Shown here: one piece after another, positions 45,676 to 54,293 of the stretch
How the letters are laid out: each line of letters begins with the position of its first letter
Position numbering within the stretch: the stretch's first letter is position 1
Assembly: GCA_905210415.1 (NCBI GenBank)
Contig: CAJLWM010000003.1
Span: 1 to 64,000 of the forward strand
DNA: 64,000 nucleotides
DNA from: an uncultured Prevotellaceae bacterium
GTDB taxonomy: Bacteria; Bacteroidota; Bacteroidia; Bacteroidales; Muribaculaceae
Reading direction: 5' to 3'
Position numbers and translations under genes: made by a program
The notes under the pieces: generated by a model
The model's database searches: none
What the model was told of the DNA's origin: nothing
What the model saw: the letters and a program-made list of their open reading frames with translations, nothing else

Positions 45676-45858
45676 CCCAATTCGGGCATTAGGGCTTGGA
45701 TAGATTTCGGAGTTTTAGAAGCGCAGATTTTGATTGCTCTTTAATGAGTTATAGCGAACTATAGCAAGTTAAAAACAAGCAAAAGATGCCTTATAAAAAC
45801 CAAAAGACTCCAAGCAGTAGAAACAGATTTTCATATACGCCCTAATGTCCGGTTTGGT
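45676..45858 (+). repeat. MITE-like element, copy G
   Basis: Full-length but more diverged (right end GTCCGGTTTGG). Its central hairpin reads TATAG-cgaa-CTATA instead of AATAG-caag-CTATT, a pair change that keeps the stem. It lies between the convergent adenosyltransferase and porE-like genes. Confidence 0.85.
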
Positions 45859-46024
45859 TTATACTTTTACCCGACAGCAATAATTTCTCACATTTTCCCA
45901 CCTAAAGTGTGATTTCCCCTATTTCTGTGGCACACGAAAACCGCCCTACCTCAAGACAGAACTGCCACAAAAACTCCAAAAAAGTAATGCTGAATTTCAC
46001 ACCGAAAACGTGCAGCGACGTCTA

Positions 46025-47989
46025 TTAATTCTGCAACGAAATCACTTGGAATTCCGTGCGGCGATTAATCTGATCGGCGGCATCCTGATCAGGTTTTTCA
46101 AGTTTGCTGATAAATTCTTCGGTGAGCGTATCACCTTCCTTAAATTGAGGGTACAATCGCGCGATGCGCTTGGTCACTGTCTTTGGGCGTGTCTTGCCAT
46201 AACCCTTCGGACGCAAGCGGCTCGATTCCACTCCAGCGGCTATCAGATAATCAACCACCGATTTGGCGCGGCGGTCGCTCAATTTCAGATTATACTCGTT
46301 GCTTCCCCAGCGGTCGGTGTGCGACGCCATCTCTATCACAATCTGCGGATTGTCTTTCAAGATGGTCACCATCGAATCGAGTGCGGCTTTCGACTCAGCA
46401 CGCAGCGAAGCCTTATCGAAATCATAGAAAATATTCTCAATCACCTGCGGCTTAGTCATGGCAGCAAGTATAAAGTCTACCGCATATTCGGCATCCTCCT
46501 CAGCCATATCGCTCACAAACTCCTGCTTGCCGTTCATATAGCCTTTTGCGCCTGCCATCATCACATATTTCACACCTCGTTGCAGGTTAAACTGAAATGT
46601 GCCGTCGCTCTTGCCGATGGCTTTCTGATTGCTGCCATCGTCGCCCACAATGCGTATCACGGCATTTGGCACCGGCTCCTCGTCGCGATCGAGCACATAA
46701 CCCGAAATGGTGATTTTCAATTCAGGTTTCACAAACGAGTAGATATGGTCATATCCGCGGGCATCGTTGCGGTTAGAGCTAAAGAAACCGCTTTCGCCCT
46801 CGCCAAAAGTGATGCCGAAGTCATCATACGACGAGTTCATCGGCCAACCCATATTCTCGATATTCCATCCGCCCGAAGCGGTGAGCGTGGCCTTAAAGAT
46901 ATCCAATCCGCCCAATCCAGCATGGCCATTGCTTGCAAAATAGAGCACACTATCGCTGCGCACATAGGGGAAACGCTCATCGCCCGGCGTGTTTATCACA
47001 TCGCCAAGGTTTTCCAGCGAACCCTCTCGTTCCTTCAGGTTGATGCGCCAAAGGTCCTTGCCTCCTTGTCCGCCCGGCATATCGCTCGAGAAATACAACC
47101 AAGTGCCATCGGGCGACACTGCAGGGTCACCATAAGCCGACAGCGTATCGGCAGTGATTTCAAGCTTCACCGGGGCGCTCCACTTGGCCTCACTGCGCTG
47201 CGATGTGTAAATCTCCACCGAGGTGGCAGAGTTGAGTTCGCGGCGAGCCTTAGCAAGATACATCGTAGACCCATCAGGCGAAAACGATGTAACACCTTCA
47301 TCAAAGTCAGTATTCAATTCACCCTCGGCAGGCTCTGGACGCTGCCACACGCCCTTCTCATTTTTCTTAGCCACATATATGTCGCTATTCTTGGTGCCTG
47401 TGATTTCGCTCTTGGCAGTACCCTTCGACTTCTCGGTCGACGAGGTGAAATACAGTTGGTCGTGCGAACCATCGAGAAACATCGGGCAGAAATCGGCGCG
47501 ACGCGAATTAAACAATTTCGCAGCCGACACCTTGTAGCGCGTGGGCGCAGCCTTGATGCGAGCAGCATTCTGGCTGCCACGCAATCCGTCGCGGGCAAGC
47601 ACGCTCTTAGGTTGCTTCTCAAGGAATGCCTCGTAATTCTTCACGGCATCTTTATATTTGCCCTCCATATGCTGGCTTTGCGCCAGATAAAGCAGAGCCA
47701 TACTGTCGGGGTAATTATAGCGTATAGCATTGCGATAGGCTCCCGATGCATTTGCAGCCATATTCAAGTGGCGATAGCACTCGCCCATCCTGAAGGCCAC
47801 AGTGCCACGCAGCGGGCGCTCCTCGCGCTTAGTGAGTTTGTTATACACCTTCTTGTAGGTGAGCATTGCTGCATGATATTCGCCTCGGGCATACTGCTCA
47901 TCGGCAGTAGAGAGTTTTGCACCGCGGCATCCACTAAGCATTGCCACAGCCACCATCATATATAATATGTGCCTATACGAATATTTCAT
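46025..47989 (-). CDS. porE: PorE-like OmpA lipoprotein (TPR, beta-propeller, CRD, OmpA)
   Basis: 654 residues from the ATG at 47989 (MKYSYRHILY), picked because a lipobox (LSGC, C21) follows; two upstream ATGs add unlikely residues. Domains in order: TPRs (about 30-150), PD40/WD40-like propeller (about 165-420, with SPDGTWLYFSSD and YFASNGHAGLGGLDIF), a carboxypeptidase-regulatory-like domain (about 430-510) and a C-terminal OmpA peptidoglycan-binding domain (about 530-640, MASHTDRWGSNEYN). This is the layout known for P. gingivalis PorE, which ties the type IX machinery to peptidoglycan. Confidence 0.82.
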   Translation of the reverse strand: MKYSYRHILYMMVAVAMLSGCRGAKLSTADEQYARGEYHAAMLTYKKVYNKLTKREERPLRGTVAFRMGECYRHLNMAANASGAYRNAIRYNYPDSMALLYLAQSQHMEGKYKDAVKNYEAFLEKQPKSVLARDGLRGSQNAARIKAAPTRYKVSAAKLFNSRRADFCPMFLDGSHDQLYFTSSTEKSKGTAKSEITGTKNSDIYVAKKNEKGVWQRPEPAEGELNTDFDEGVTSFSPDGSTMYLAKARRELNSATSVEIYTSQRSEAKWSAPVKLEITADTLSAYGDPAVSPDGTWLYFSSDMPGGQGGKDLWRINLKEREGSLENLGDVINTPGDERFPYVRSDSVLYFASNGHAGLGGLDIFKATLTASGGWNIENMGWPMNSSYDDFGITFGEGESGFFSSNRNDARGYDHIYSFVKPELKITISGYVLDRDEEPVPNAVIRIVGDDGSNQKAIGKSDGTFQFNLQRGVKYVMMAGAKGYMNGKQEFVSDMAEEDAEYAVDFILAAMTKPQVIENIFYDFDKASLRAESKAALDSMVTILKDNPQIVIEMASHTDRWGSNEYNLKLSDRRAKSVVDYLIAAGVESSRLRPKGYGKTRPKTVTKRIARLYPQFKEGDTLTEEFISKLEKPDQDAADQINRRTEFQVISLQN

Positions 47990-48060
47990 AATCATTTTTG
48001 CTATACGCCTCATGGCGCTCTTTGCGCCACAGGGCCATTTCACCTAATCTTAAAAACGAC

Positions 48061-48096
48061 AAAGCACCCTGCTTTATTGTATAAGCAAAGTGCTTT
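48061..48096 (-). terminator. Terminator of the acpP-fabF-rnc operon
   Basis: AAAGCAC (48061-48067) pairs with GTGCTTT (48090-48096), with an inner GCTT/AAGC stem and T-rich flanks on the minus strand, about 45 bp past the rnc stop. Confidence 0.75.
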
Positions 48097-48140
48097 ATCT
48101 TATTCTGTTATCCGTGAGTGAAATCAATGGTTTTTATCAA

Positions 48141-49022
48141 TCAACCCTCTGCAGATTCGTGTTGCTGTTCGCGCTCGAGTTCTGCCAACGCCATAGCCTC
48201 AGCAGCCTCCACCACGTCCTCCTTGCGAATGTCGTCTTTCAAGTCTTCTATACACTCCTCATCCACAGCCGACAGGATGCGTTCGCGCAATTCCTGATTG
48301 CCGTTGATATGGTTGAGCGCGTCTTGCGATGCCACTTGGTGAGATTCCTTCTTAGAATAGCCTTTGCCCTTGCCCACCTCAATGTCGCTAACCTTCACCA
48401 CTGTGTGGAATATCGGGTTGTTCTGTTCGTCATATTGCACGTCCGACGTGATATACTCCACCGAGATATGATACTTCTGACTCCATTCTATCAGGTGCGA
48501 CTTAAAGTTGATTTCAGTCTTCACCACATTTCTGAGGTCGAAATATGCATCGAGTATGCGCTCCTTCACAAACTTGAAGCAGCGGTCATAACCTTTGTCG
48601 AGATACACTGCCCCAACGAGTGCTTCCACGGCATTGCCAAAAATATAGCTATTATGGCTTTGCGATTTCTGCGACCATCGCACCACCTGTGGCAGTCCGA
48701 GTCGCTCGCCAACGCGATTCAGGCTCTCGCGCTGCACAATCTTTGAGCGTGTAGAGGTGAGAAATCCCTCGCGACGCTTCGGGAATGTCTTATACAACAC
48801 ATCAGCCACTATGCTGTCGAGTATCGAGTCGCCCAAAAATTCAAGTCGCTCGTTGTTGACCCACCCTTTGCGCGATTTTATCGACATCGAGCGGTGAACA
48901 AACGCCAACTTATACAACTCTATATCGCCAGGATAAAACCCAAGCATGTTGTAACAAAACACATAAAGCTCCTTTTCCTTTACGAAAGGGAGCTTTATCC
49001 GTGTGAGAATATCTTTAAACAC
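48141..49022 (-). CDS. rnc: Ribonuclease III
   Basis: 293 residues. RNase III signature NERLEFLGDSIL (57-68) with catalytic acidic residues E61 and D65, a second acidic cluster in NAVEALVGAVYLDKG, then a double-stranded RNA-binding domain (about 175-245) and an acidic Glu/Ala-rich tail. It processes rRNA and cleaves double-stranded RNA. Third gene of acpP-fabF-rnc, 17 bp after fabF. Confidence 0.95.
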   Translation of the reverse strand: MFKDILTRIKLPFVKEKELYVFCYNMLGFYPGDIELYKLAFVHRSMSIKSRKGWVNNERLEFLGDSILDSIVADVLYKTFPKRREGFLTSTRSKIVQRESLNRVGERLGLPQVVRWSQKSQSHNSYIFGNAVEALVGAVYLDKGYDRCFKFVKERILDAYFDLRNVVKTEINFKSHLIEWSQKYHISVEYITSDVQYDEQNNPIFHTVVKVSDIEVGKGKGYSKKESHQVASQDALNHINGNQELRERILSAVDEECIEDLKDDIRKEDVVEAAEAMALAELEREQQHESAEG

Positions 49023-49039
49023 TTCTTTTCGTGTTTATA

Positions 49040-50302
49040 TTATTCCTGATACTTCTTGACGATGATACAAGCATTATGTCCACCAAAACCGAAAGTATTC
49101 GACAATGCTACGTCCACCTTGCGGTGTTGTGCTTCATTGAATGTGAAATTCATGTTGTAGTCGATACTTTCATCGTTATCACCCTCTTCGTGGTTGATTG
49201 TTGGAGGCACAACGTCTTCTTGCACAGACTTAACGCAGAACAATGCTTCGAGAGCACCTGTAGCACCAAGCAAGTGACCAGTCATTGACTTAGTAGAACT
49301 TACGTTCAACTTATATGCGTGTTCGCCGAACACTTCCATGATAGCCTTCACTTCTGATACGTCGCCCACTGGGGTAGATGTACCGTGTGCATTGATATAA
49401 TCTACGTCTTCTGGCTTAATACATGCGTCTTTAAGAGCATTTTCCATCACCAAGCGAGCACCGAGGCCTTCTGGGTGAGTGGCTGTGATATGATAAGCAT
49501 CAGCGCTCATGCCACCGCCGATTACCTCAGCGTAGATCTTGGCACCGCGAGCCTTTGCATGCTCATATTCTTCAAGGATAAGGGCTGCAGAACCTTCACC
49601 CATCACGAAGCCATCGCGAGAACCGCTGAATGGACGTGAAGCATGCTCAGCATCGTCGTTGCGAGTAGAGAGTGCGTGCATTGAGTTGAAGCCACCTACG
49701 CCTGCTGGGAAAATAGCTGCTTCAGCACCACCAGTTACTATTGCATCGGCCATACCCAAACGCACAAGGTTGAATGCATCAATCATACCATTTGTTGATG
49801 AAGCACATGCCGATACGATGCCGTAATTTGGTCCGTGGTAGCCATACTTCATTGAGATGTGACCTGCTGCGATGTCAGCAATCATCTTAGGAATAAAGAA
49901 TGGGTTGTATTTTGGACCATTTTCTTCGTGCAATGCATAATAGCCTGCTTCTTCTTCAAATGTATGAAGACCGCCAATACCTGCGCAGAACACTACGCCT
50001 ACGCGTGTCTTGTCGAGACCCTCTGATTCAATTTGCGAATCTTCTACAGCTTGTGTAGCTGCCACCAACGCATATTGAGAGTATAAATCTAATGTGCGGA
50101 GTGCCTTGCGGTCGAAATGTTCAGCCGCATTGAAATTCTTTACCTCGCAAGCAAACTGTGTCTTAAACTTCGAGGCATCAAAATGAGTAAGAGGTCCTGC
50201 TCCACTTACTCCTGCCAACGCATTAGCCCATGTTTGAGCCACATCGTTGCCTAACGGAGTAATAGCACCAAGACCTGTTACTACTACTCTTTTTAATTCC
50301 AT
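49040..50302 (-). CDS. fabF: Beta-ketoacyl-ACP synthase II
   Basis: 420 residues, thiolase fold. Catalytic Cys in VSACASSTNG (C166), and both His in NAHGTSTPVGD and SMTGHLLGATGA. It elongates acyl-ACP with malonyl-ACP in fatty acid synthesis. Lies 36 bp after acpP. Confidence 0.96.
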   Translation of the reverse strand: MELKRVVVTGLGAITPLGNDVAQTWANALAGVSGAGPLTHFDASKFKTQFACEVKNFNAAEHFDRKALRTLDLYSQYALVAATQAVEDSQIESEGLDKTRVGVVFCAGIGGLHTFEEEAGYYALHEENGPKYNPFFIPKMIADIAAGHISMKYGYHGPNYGIVSACASSTNGMIDAFNLVRLGMADAIVTGGAEAAIFPAGVGGFNSMHALSTRNDDAEHASRPFSGSRDGFVMGEGSAALILEEYEHAKARGAKIYAEVIGGGMSADAYHITATHPEGLGARLVMENALKDACIKPEDVDYINAHGTSTPVGDVSEVKAIMEVFGEHAYKLNVSSTKSMTGHLLGATGALEALFCVKSVQEDVVPPTINHEEGDNDESIDYNMNFTFNEAQHRKVDVALSNTFGFGGHNACIIVKKYQE

Positions 50303-50338
50303 AAAGTTGTAGTTACGGGATATAAAAGAAAGTTTGTC

Positions 50339-50572
50339 TTACTTGTTTTCTTCAATGTATGCGATTGCATCGCCTACTGTTTGAATTGCTTCAGCTTTTT
50401 CGTCTGGAATAGTGATACCAAATTCCTTTTCGAATTCCATGATAAGTTCTACTGTATCAAGAGAATCTGCGCCAAGGTCAGTAGTGAATGCTGCTTCTGG
50501 TTTTACTTCTGCTTCGTTTACACCAAGCTTGTCAACGATGATAGCTTTTACTCTTTCTGCAATTTCAGACAT
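50339..50572 (-). CDS. acpP: Acyl carrier protein
   Basis: 77 residues, acidic four-helix protein with the phosphopantetheine site S37 in [15 protein letters not shown]. First gene of the operon with fabF and rnc. The 376-bp region upstream (to 50949) is AT-rich and holds the divergent promoters only. Confidence 0.97.
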   Translation of the reverse strand: MSEIAERVKAIIVDKLGVNEAEVKPEAAFTTDLGADSLDTVELIMEFEKEFGITIPDEKAEAIQTVGDAIAYIEENK

Positions 50573-50900
50573 AATTCTTATTTTTTAATTGTTATAAATT
50601 AGTTGTGATAATTTTCTCATTTTAAAATATCGGTGCAAAGTAACTAATTATTATCCATATATGAAAATTTTATGGCGCAAAACCTGCGTTTTTGCACAGA
50701 TTTTTTCACTTTGTGCATCTTTTTTTGCCTTTTCGGTGCTTTTTTAGCCCATTTTTACACCCCATCAACCCATTTTCAGACATATACATTATATATTACA
50801 TCACTTTAAACAAATCACAACCAACACTATTTCAGCACAAACTGACGTTTTCTTTGCATTATTTTTCGCCCAAGAGATTTCACGCTTCGCAGAAATTACT

Positions 50901-50908
50901 TAATTTTG
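50901..50908 (+). promoter_or_regulatory. TAnnTTTG promoter box of the GH3 gene
   Basis: TAATTTTG, 41 bp before the ATG at 50950. Confidence 0.4.
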
Positions 50909-50949
50909 CCAAATAAGCTACAAAACATATAAACCTTATTTACTTGATC

Positions 50950-52101
50950 ATGCATAGAATCAAAACTTTAGTCCTCGCCTTTTTGGCTTTAACCTTTGCA
51001 GTGGCCTCTGCGCAGACTGCCGTACCCGACTCTCTACTGCGACGCTACGCCGCAGAAATGCTCATGGTGGGCTTCAAAGCCGACAGCATCACCCCTTCGT
51101 GCGACGCCGTGCGATATGTGCGCGACCTGCATGTGGGTGGCATCATCTTGTTTGACGTTGACCTTACTGGCGCAAAAACCATAGGTTCGCGCAACATCAC
51201 TTCTCGCCACCGTCTGCGTCAACTCACCACCAATCTGCAAAGCTTCAGCGACGGACGTCTGCTCATCGCTCTCGACCAAGAGGGTGGCCGCGTGGCTCGT
51301 CTGAAAACACAATACGGCTACCAACCCACTGTTAGCCACAAATATCTCGGCGAGGTGAACCGCCGCGACACCACCTACCACTACGCAAGCCTTATGGCTG
51401 AAGACTTGGCATGGTCGGGCGTAAACATGAATCTCGCGCCAGACATCGACGTGAACATCAATCCCGCCTGCCCAGTGATTGGCAAGCTCAATCGCAGTTT
51501 CTCTTGCGACACCGCCATAGTGGCCAACAACGCCGAATGGTTTATCGATGCTCACCACGCTCACGGCGTGACTTGCGCGGTGAAGCACTTCCCCGGACAC
51601 GGCAGCAGCAACGCCGATTCGCACTACGGACTCACCGACGTCACCGACACATGGAAGCCTTGCGAATTGTTTCCTTTCAGCCACCTCATCAAGCAAGGCA
51701 AACTCGATGCCGTAATGACCGCACACATCTTCAACCGCAACATCGACAAGACCCTTCCCGCCACACTTTCTCACGAGATTCTCACCACGCTCTTGCGCGA
51801 AAAGATGGGCTTTAACGGCGTGATTCTCACCGACGACATGTATATGCAAGGCATCGTTGACAACTACAACATCGCCGAAGCTATAATTCTCACCATCAAT
51901 GCCGGCGCCGACATATTGGTGATGGGCAACAATATCACCACAGGATTCGAACCCGACCGCCCATTCCACGTTGTAGACATCATCGTAGATGCTGTGAAGG
52001 CTGGCAAAATCACTCCAGAACGCCTGAAGCAATCATACGACCGCATTCGCGCGTTGAAAAACAAGTTGCCTAAGGCCGACACTGGCACCTTTATCTTCTA
52101 A
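50950..52101 (+). CDS. Glycoside hydrolase family 3, NagZ-like beta-N-acetylhexosaminidase
   Basis: 383 residues from the ATG at 50950 (a TTG two codons upstream is less likely); signal peptide 1-22. The NagZ-type motif KHFPGHGSSNADSH, with its His general acid/base, and the nucleophile region ILTDDMYMQG are present; ALDQEGGRVARL is also typical. It probably removes GlcNAc from murein or glycans. A signal peptide makes it periplasmic, unlike cytoplasmic E. coli NagZ. It has no C-terminal beta-lactamase-like domain. Confidence 0.9.
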   Translation: MHRIKTLVLAFLALTFAVASAQTAVPDSLLRRYAAEMLMVGFKADSITPSCDAVRYVRDLHVGGIILFDVDLTGAKTIGSRNITSRHRLRQLTTNLQSFSDGRLLIALDQEGGRVARLKTQYGYQPTVSHKYLGEVNRRDTTYHYASLMAEDLAWSGVNMNLAPDIDVNINPACPVIGKLNRSFSCDTAIVANNAEWFIDAHHAHGVTCAVKHFPGHGSSNADSHYGLTDVTDTWKPCELFPFSHLIKQGKLDAVMTAHIFNRNIDKTLPATLSHEILTTLLREKMGFNGVILTDDMYMQGIVDNYNIAEAIILTINAGADILVMGNNITTGFEPDRPFHVVDIIVDAVKAGKITPERLKQSYDRIRALKNKLPKADTGTFIF

Positions 52102-52137
52102 GCAAGTCAATTATTTATCCACAAATATTTCATCACA

Positions 52138-52192
52138 CCCGATTTGGCATTTTAGCGCAATTTCTTAAAGAATCCTAATTACCAAATCGGGT
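52138..52192. repeat. Short inverted repeat downstream of the GH3 gene
   Basis: CCCGATTTGG (52138-52147) and CCAAATCGGG (52182-52191) are perfect 10-bp inverted ends about 54 bp apart, with CATTTTAG/CCTAATTA just inside. The ends resemble MITE ends (CCCAAATCGG...CATTAGG), so this may be a further shrunken relative; it could also act as a terminator stem. Confidence 0.5.
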
Positions 52193-52256
52193 TAAACTTT
52201 TTGTTAAATTTAATGTCATATTAACAGAACCAAGAGAAAAGCAATGTATTTTTTAC

Positions 52257-52321
52257 CCCGATTCGGTCATTAGGGCTTGAATGGATTTCAGAATTATTTA
52301 CTGACTAATGACCGATTTGGG
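52257..52321 (+). repeat. MITE-like element, internally deleted copy J
   Basis: About 65 bp: left end CCCCGATTCGGTCATTAGGG through GATTTCAGAATTA, then directly the right end TGACTAATGACCGATTTGGGG. Flanks TTTTA and TTATA differ by one base, consistent with an old 5-bp duplication. Confidence 0.8.
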
Positions 52322-52345
52322 GTTATAATCTAAAAACCGACAATT

Positions 52346-53389
52346 ATGAAAACTGTATTCAGAAACATCGCACTAAGCGCATTAGTCGCAGCAGGAATGG
52401 TGATGACCACCTCTACAGTTTCCGCACAACCTCGCGAAAGAAACGCCCGTTCGGCAAACAAATAACGTGTCACAGAAGGCAGTGTTAGCAAACCAAAAAA
52501 GAAGAGCGGAAACGTTCCTGACAAAGTCATACGCCACGTCACAGAAAATAGCAGCAACGCGAATGCCAACCACTGGCCTAACGTGAGCAGCCCAAGCCAA
52601 CTGCGAAAAGGCGAAAACGCTCGCTTTTTCACATCCGACGACAAAAAGCGCAAAGACAAATATGATGACGACGATTACAAAAAGTACAAGAAAAAATATA
52701 AGCGCTACTATAAGGACGACGATGATGACGACGACTACAAGAAATATAAGAAGAAATACAAGCACTATTACAAGGACGATGACGATGACGACGACGACGA
52801 TGATTACAAGGACAAGTACAAAAAGTATAAAAAGTACAAAGGCAACGGATATATAGTTACCCGCCCTTCGTCGTGGAAGACTCCTGTTGCTCCGCCAGCA
52901 CGCACTTCGCGTCCTGCCGACTTCATCATCACGCGCCCTACTACACACAAGGGCTACAAGCCTCTTGCTTCGGCGCCTCGCATCACCGGCATACTTGGAT
53001 TGGTGTTCGGCAGTAGCTACTACAACTCCCTTGACTACTTCTACAATCGTGGTTATCAGATTGATGGATATTATGGCGACAAGGTGTACTTGCGCAACGT
53101 GAGCGAAATGGGTCTCTTCTGGCCTGATGCGATATTCAACTATTCAAAACGTGGCTACCTTGAGAGCGCAGCGTTTCACTACTCTACCACCTACTACGAC
53201 TACTCTCGATTCACCCGCCTCTACAACTCGCTATGCCGCACCTACGGCGTGCCGGTATCACACAAAAACAAAGGCAAAGGCAAAAAGATAGAGACCATCT
53301 GGTATGGCAGCGACTATCGCGGCTACATCACCCTCACATATCGACACAAGGGCGGACGATACTACACCACTTTGGCTTACGCCTATTAA
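52346..53389 (+). pseudogene. Secreted Asp/Lys/Tyr-repeat protein with conserved C-terminal domain, broken by a stop codon
   Basis: In one frame from ATG 52346: signal peptide (1-28, cut after VSA), then a TAA at 52463-52465 (codon 40), then open to 53389 (347 codons in all). Residues about 100-165 are repeats of Asp runs alternating with YKKYKKKYK blocks. The C-terminal part of about 170 residues matches the protein at 60132-61376 (GILGLVFGSSYYNSLDYFYN, IDGYYGDKVYLRNVSEMGLF, WYGSDYRGYITL). Read-through or a start at 52583 could still make a product without a signal peptide. Function unknown. Confidence 0.7.
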
Positions 53390-53648
53390 AACATAGCAAA
53401 TCGGTCATTCGCGACAAAAGGAGATTTCCCCTTCATCGCAATTGACCGATTTTCTTTTCTCCACCTGTGGCACAGTCTGCCAAGCCAGCGCCACCACGCC
53501 AAACGTGTTTGGGAACACACAACTAAGTTTTATGAATGTTTAAATATAAATGTGCCCACGCTGTGCCGATTTTTTCATTACTTTGCAAGCAAAATGTGCC
53601 GATCAACCCTCATTCCTGTGGACAATCGGCCAAACAACATTGTCAACT

Positions 53649-54293
53649 ATGAAGAGAATCAATCTAAAGAACGCCTTGCCTATAGTGTTTGCCGGTCGTG
53701 AGGACACCGGCAGCCAAATATGGCTTCGCGATGTGGCGTTTGAAAAAGGGAAATACTATCTAATCTCTGCCGAGAGCGGTACTGGCAAATCGTCGCTCTG
53801 TAGCTATATCTACGGCTTCCGCAGCGACTATTCCGGAGCCATCACTTTCGACTACACCCACATAAGCACACTCTCCGTGAAGGATTGGTGCGACATTCGT
53901 TGCCGCCATTTGGCTTATCTGCCACAGGAATTGCGACTATTCCCCGAACTCACAGCACTGGAAAACGTGTTGCTGAAAAACGACATCACCGGCTTCAAAT
54001 CAAAAGAAGAAATTCTGCGACTGTTTGACACATTTGGCATTGCCGACAAAACCGACAGGCTTGTGGCGCACCTTTCTATCGGGCAGCAACAGCGCGTGGC
54101 AATAATCCGCACCCTGTGCCAACCCTACGACTTCTTGGTTCTCGACGAACCGGTAAGCCACCTCGACAGCACCAACAACGCCATCGTGGCTGAGGTGGTA
54201 TGCGCCGAGGCGAAAAAGCAAGGCGCCGGCATAATTGCCACTTCGGTGGGAAACAACGTAATGATTAACATTGACGAGGAGTATAAGCTATGA
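53649..54293 (+). CDS. ABC transporter ATP-binding protein (MacB/LolD-like)
   Basis: 214 residues from the ATG at 53649 (MKRINLKNAL); the longer upstream frame is not coding-like. Walker A SAESGTGKSS (40-49, with Ala in place of the first Gly), Q-loop YLPQELRLFPEL, signature HLSIGQQQR (Ile in place of Gly in LSGGQ) and Walker B FLVLDEPVSHLD. Overlaps the permease gene by 4 bp (ATGA). Together they form a type VII (mechanotransmission) ABC unit; substrate unknown. Confidence 0.9.
   Translation: MKRINLKNALPIVFAGREDTGSQIWLRDVAFEKGKYYLISAESGTGKSSLCSYIYGFRSDYSGAITFDYTHISTLSVKDWCDIRCRHLAYLPQELRLFPELTALENVLLKNDITGFKSKEEILRLFDTFGIADKTDRLVAHLSIGQQQRVAIIRTLCQPYDFLVLDEPVSHLDSTNNAIVAEVVCAEAKKQGAGIIATSVGNNVMINIDEEYKL

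Noticed and set aside
46010-47965. A 651-codon plus-strand open frame opposite the PorE-like gene
   Set aside because: Antisense shadow of a gene with clear TPR, propeller and OmpA domains; His/Arg-rich composition is typical of such shadows.
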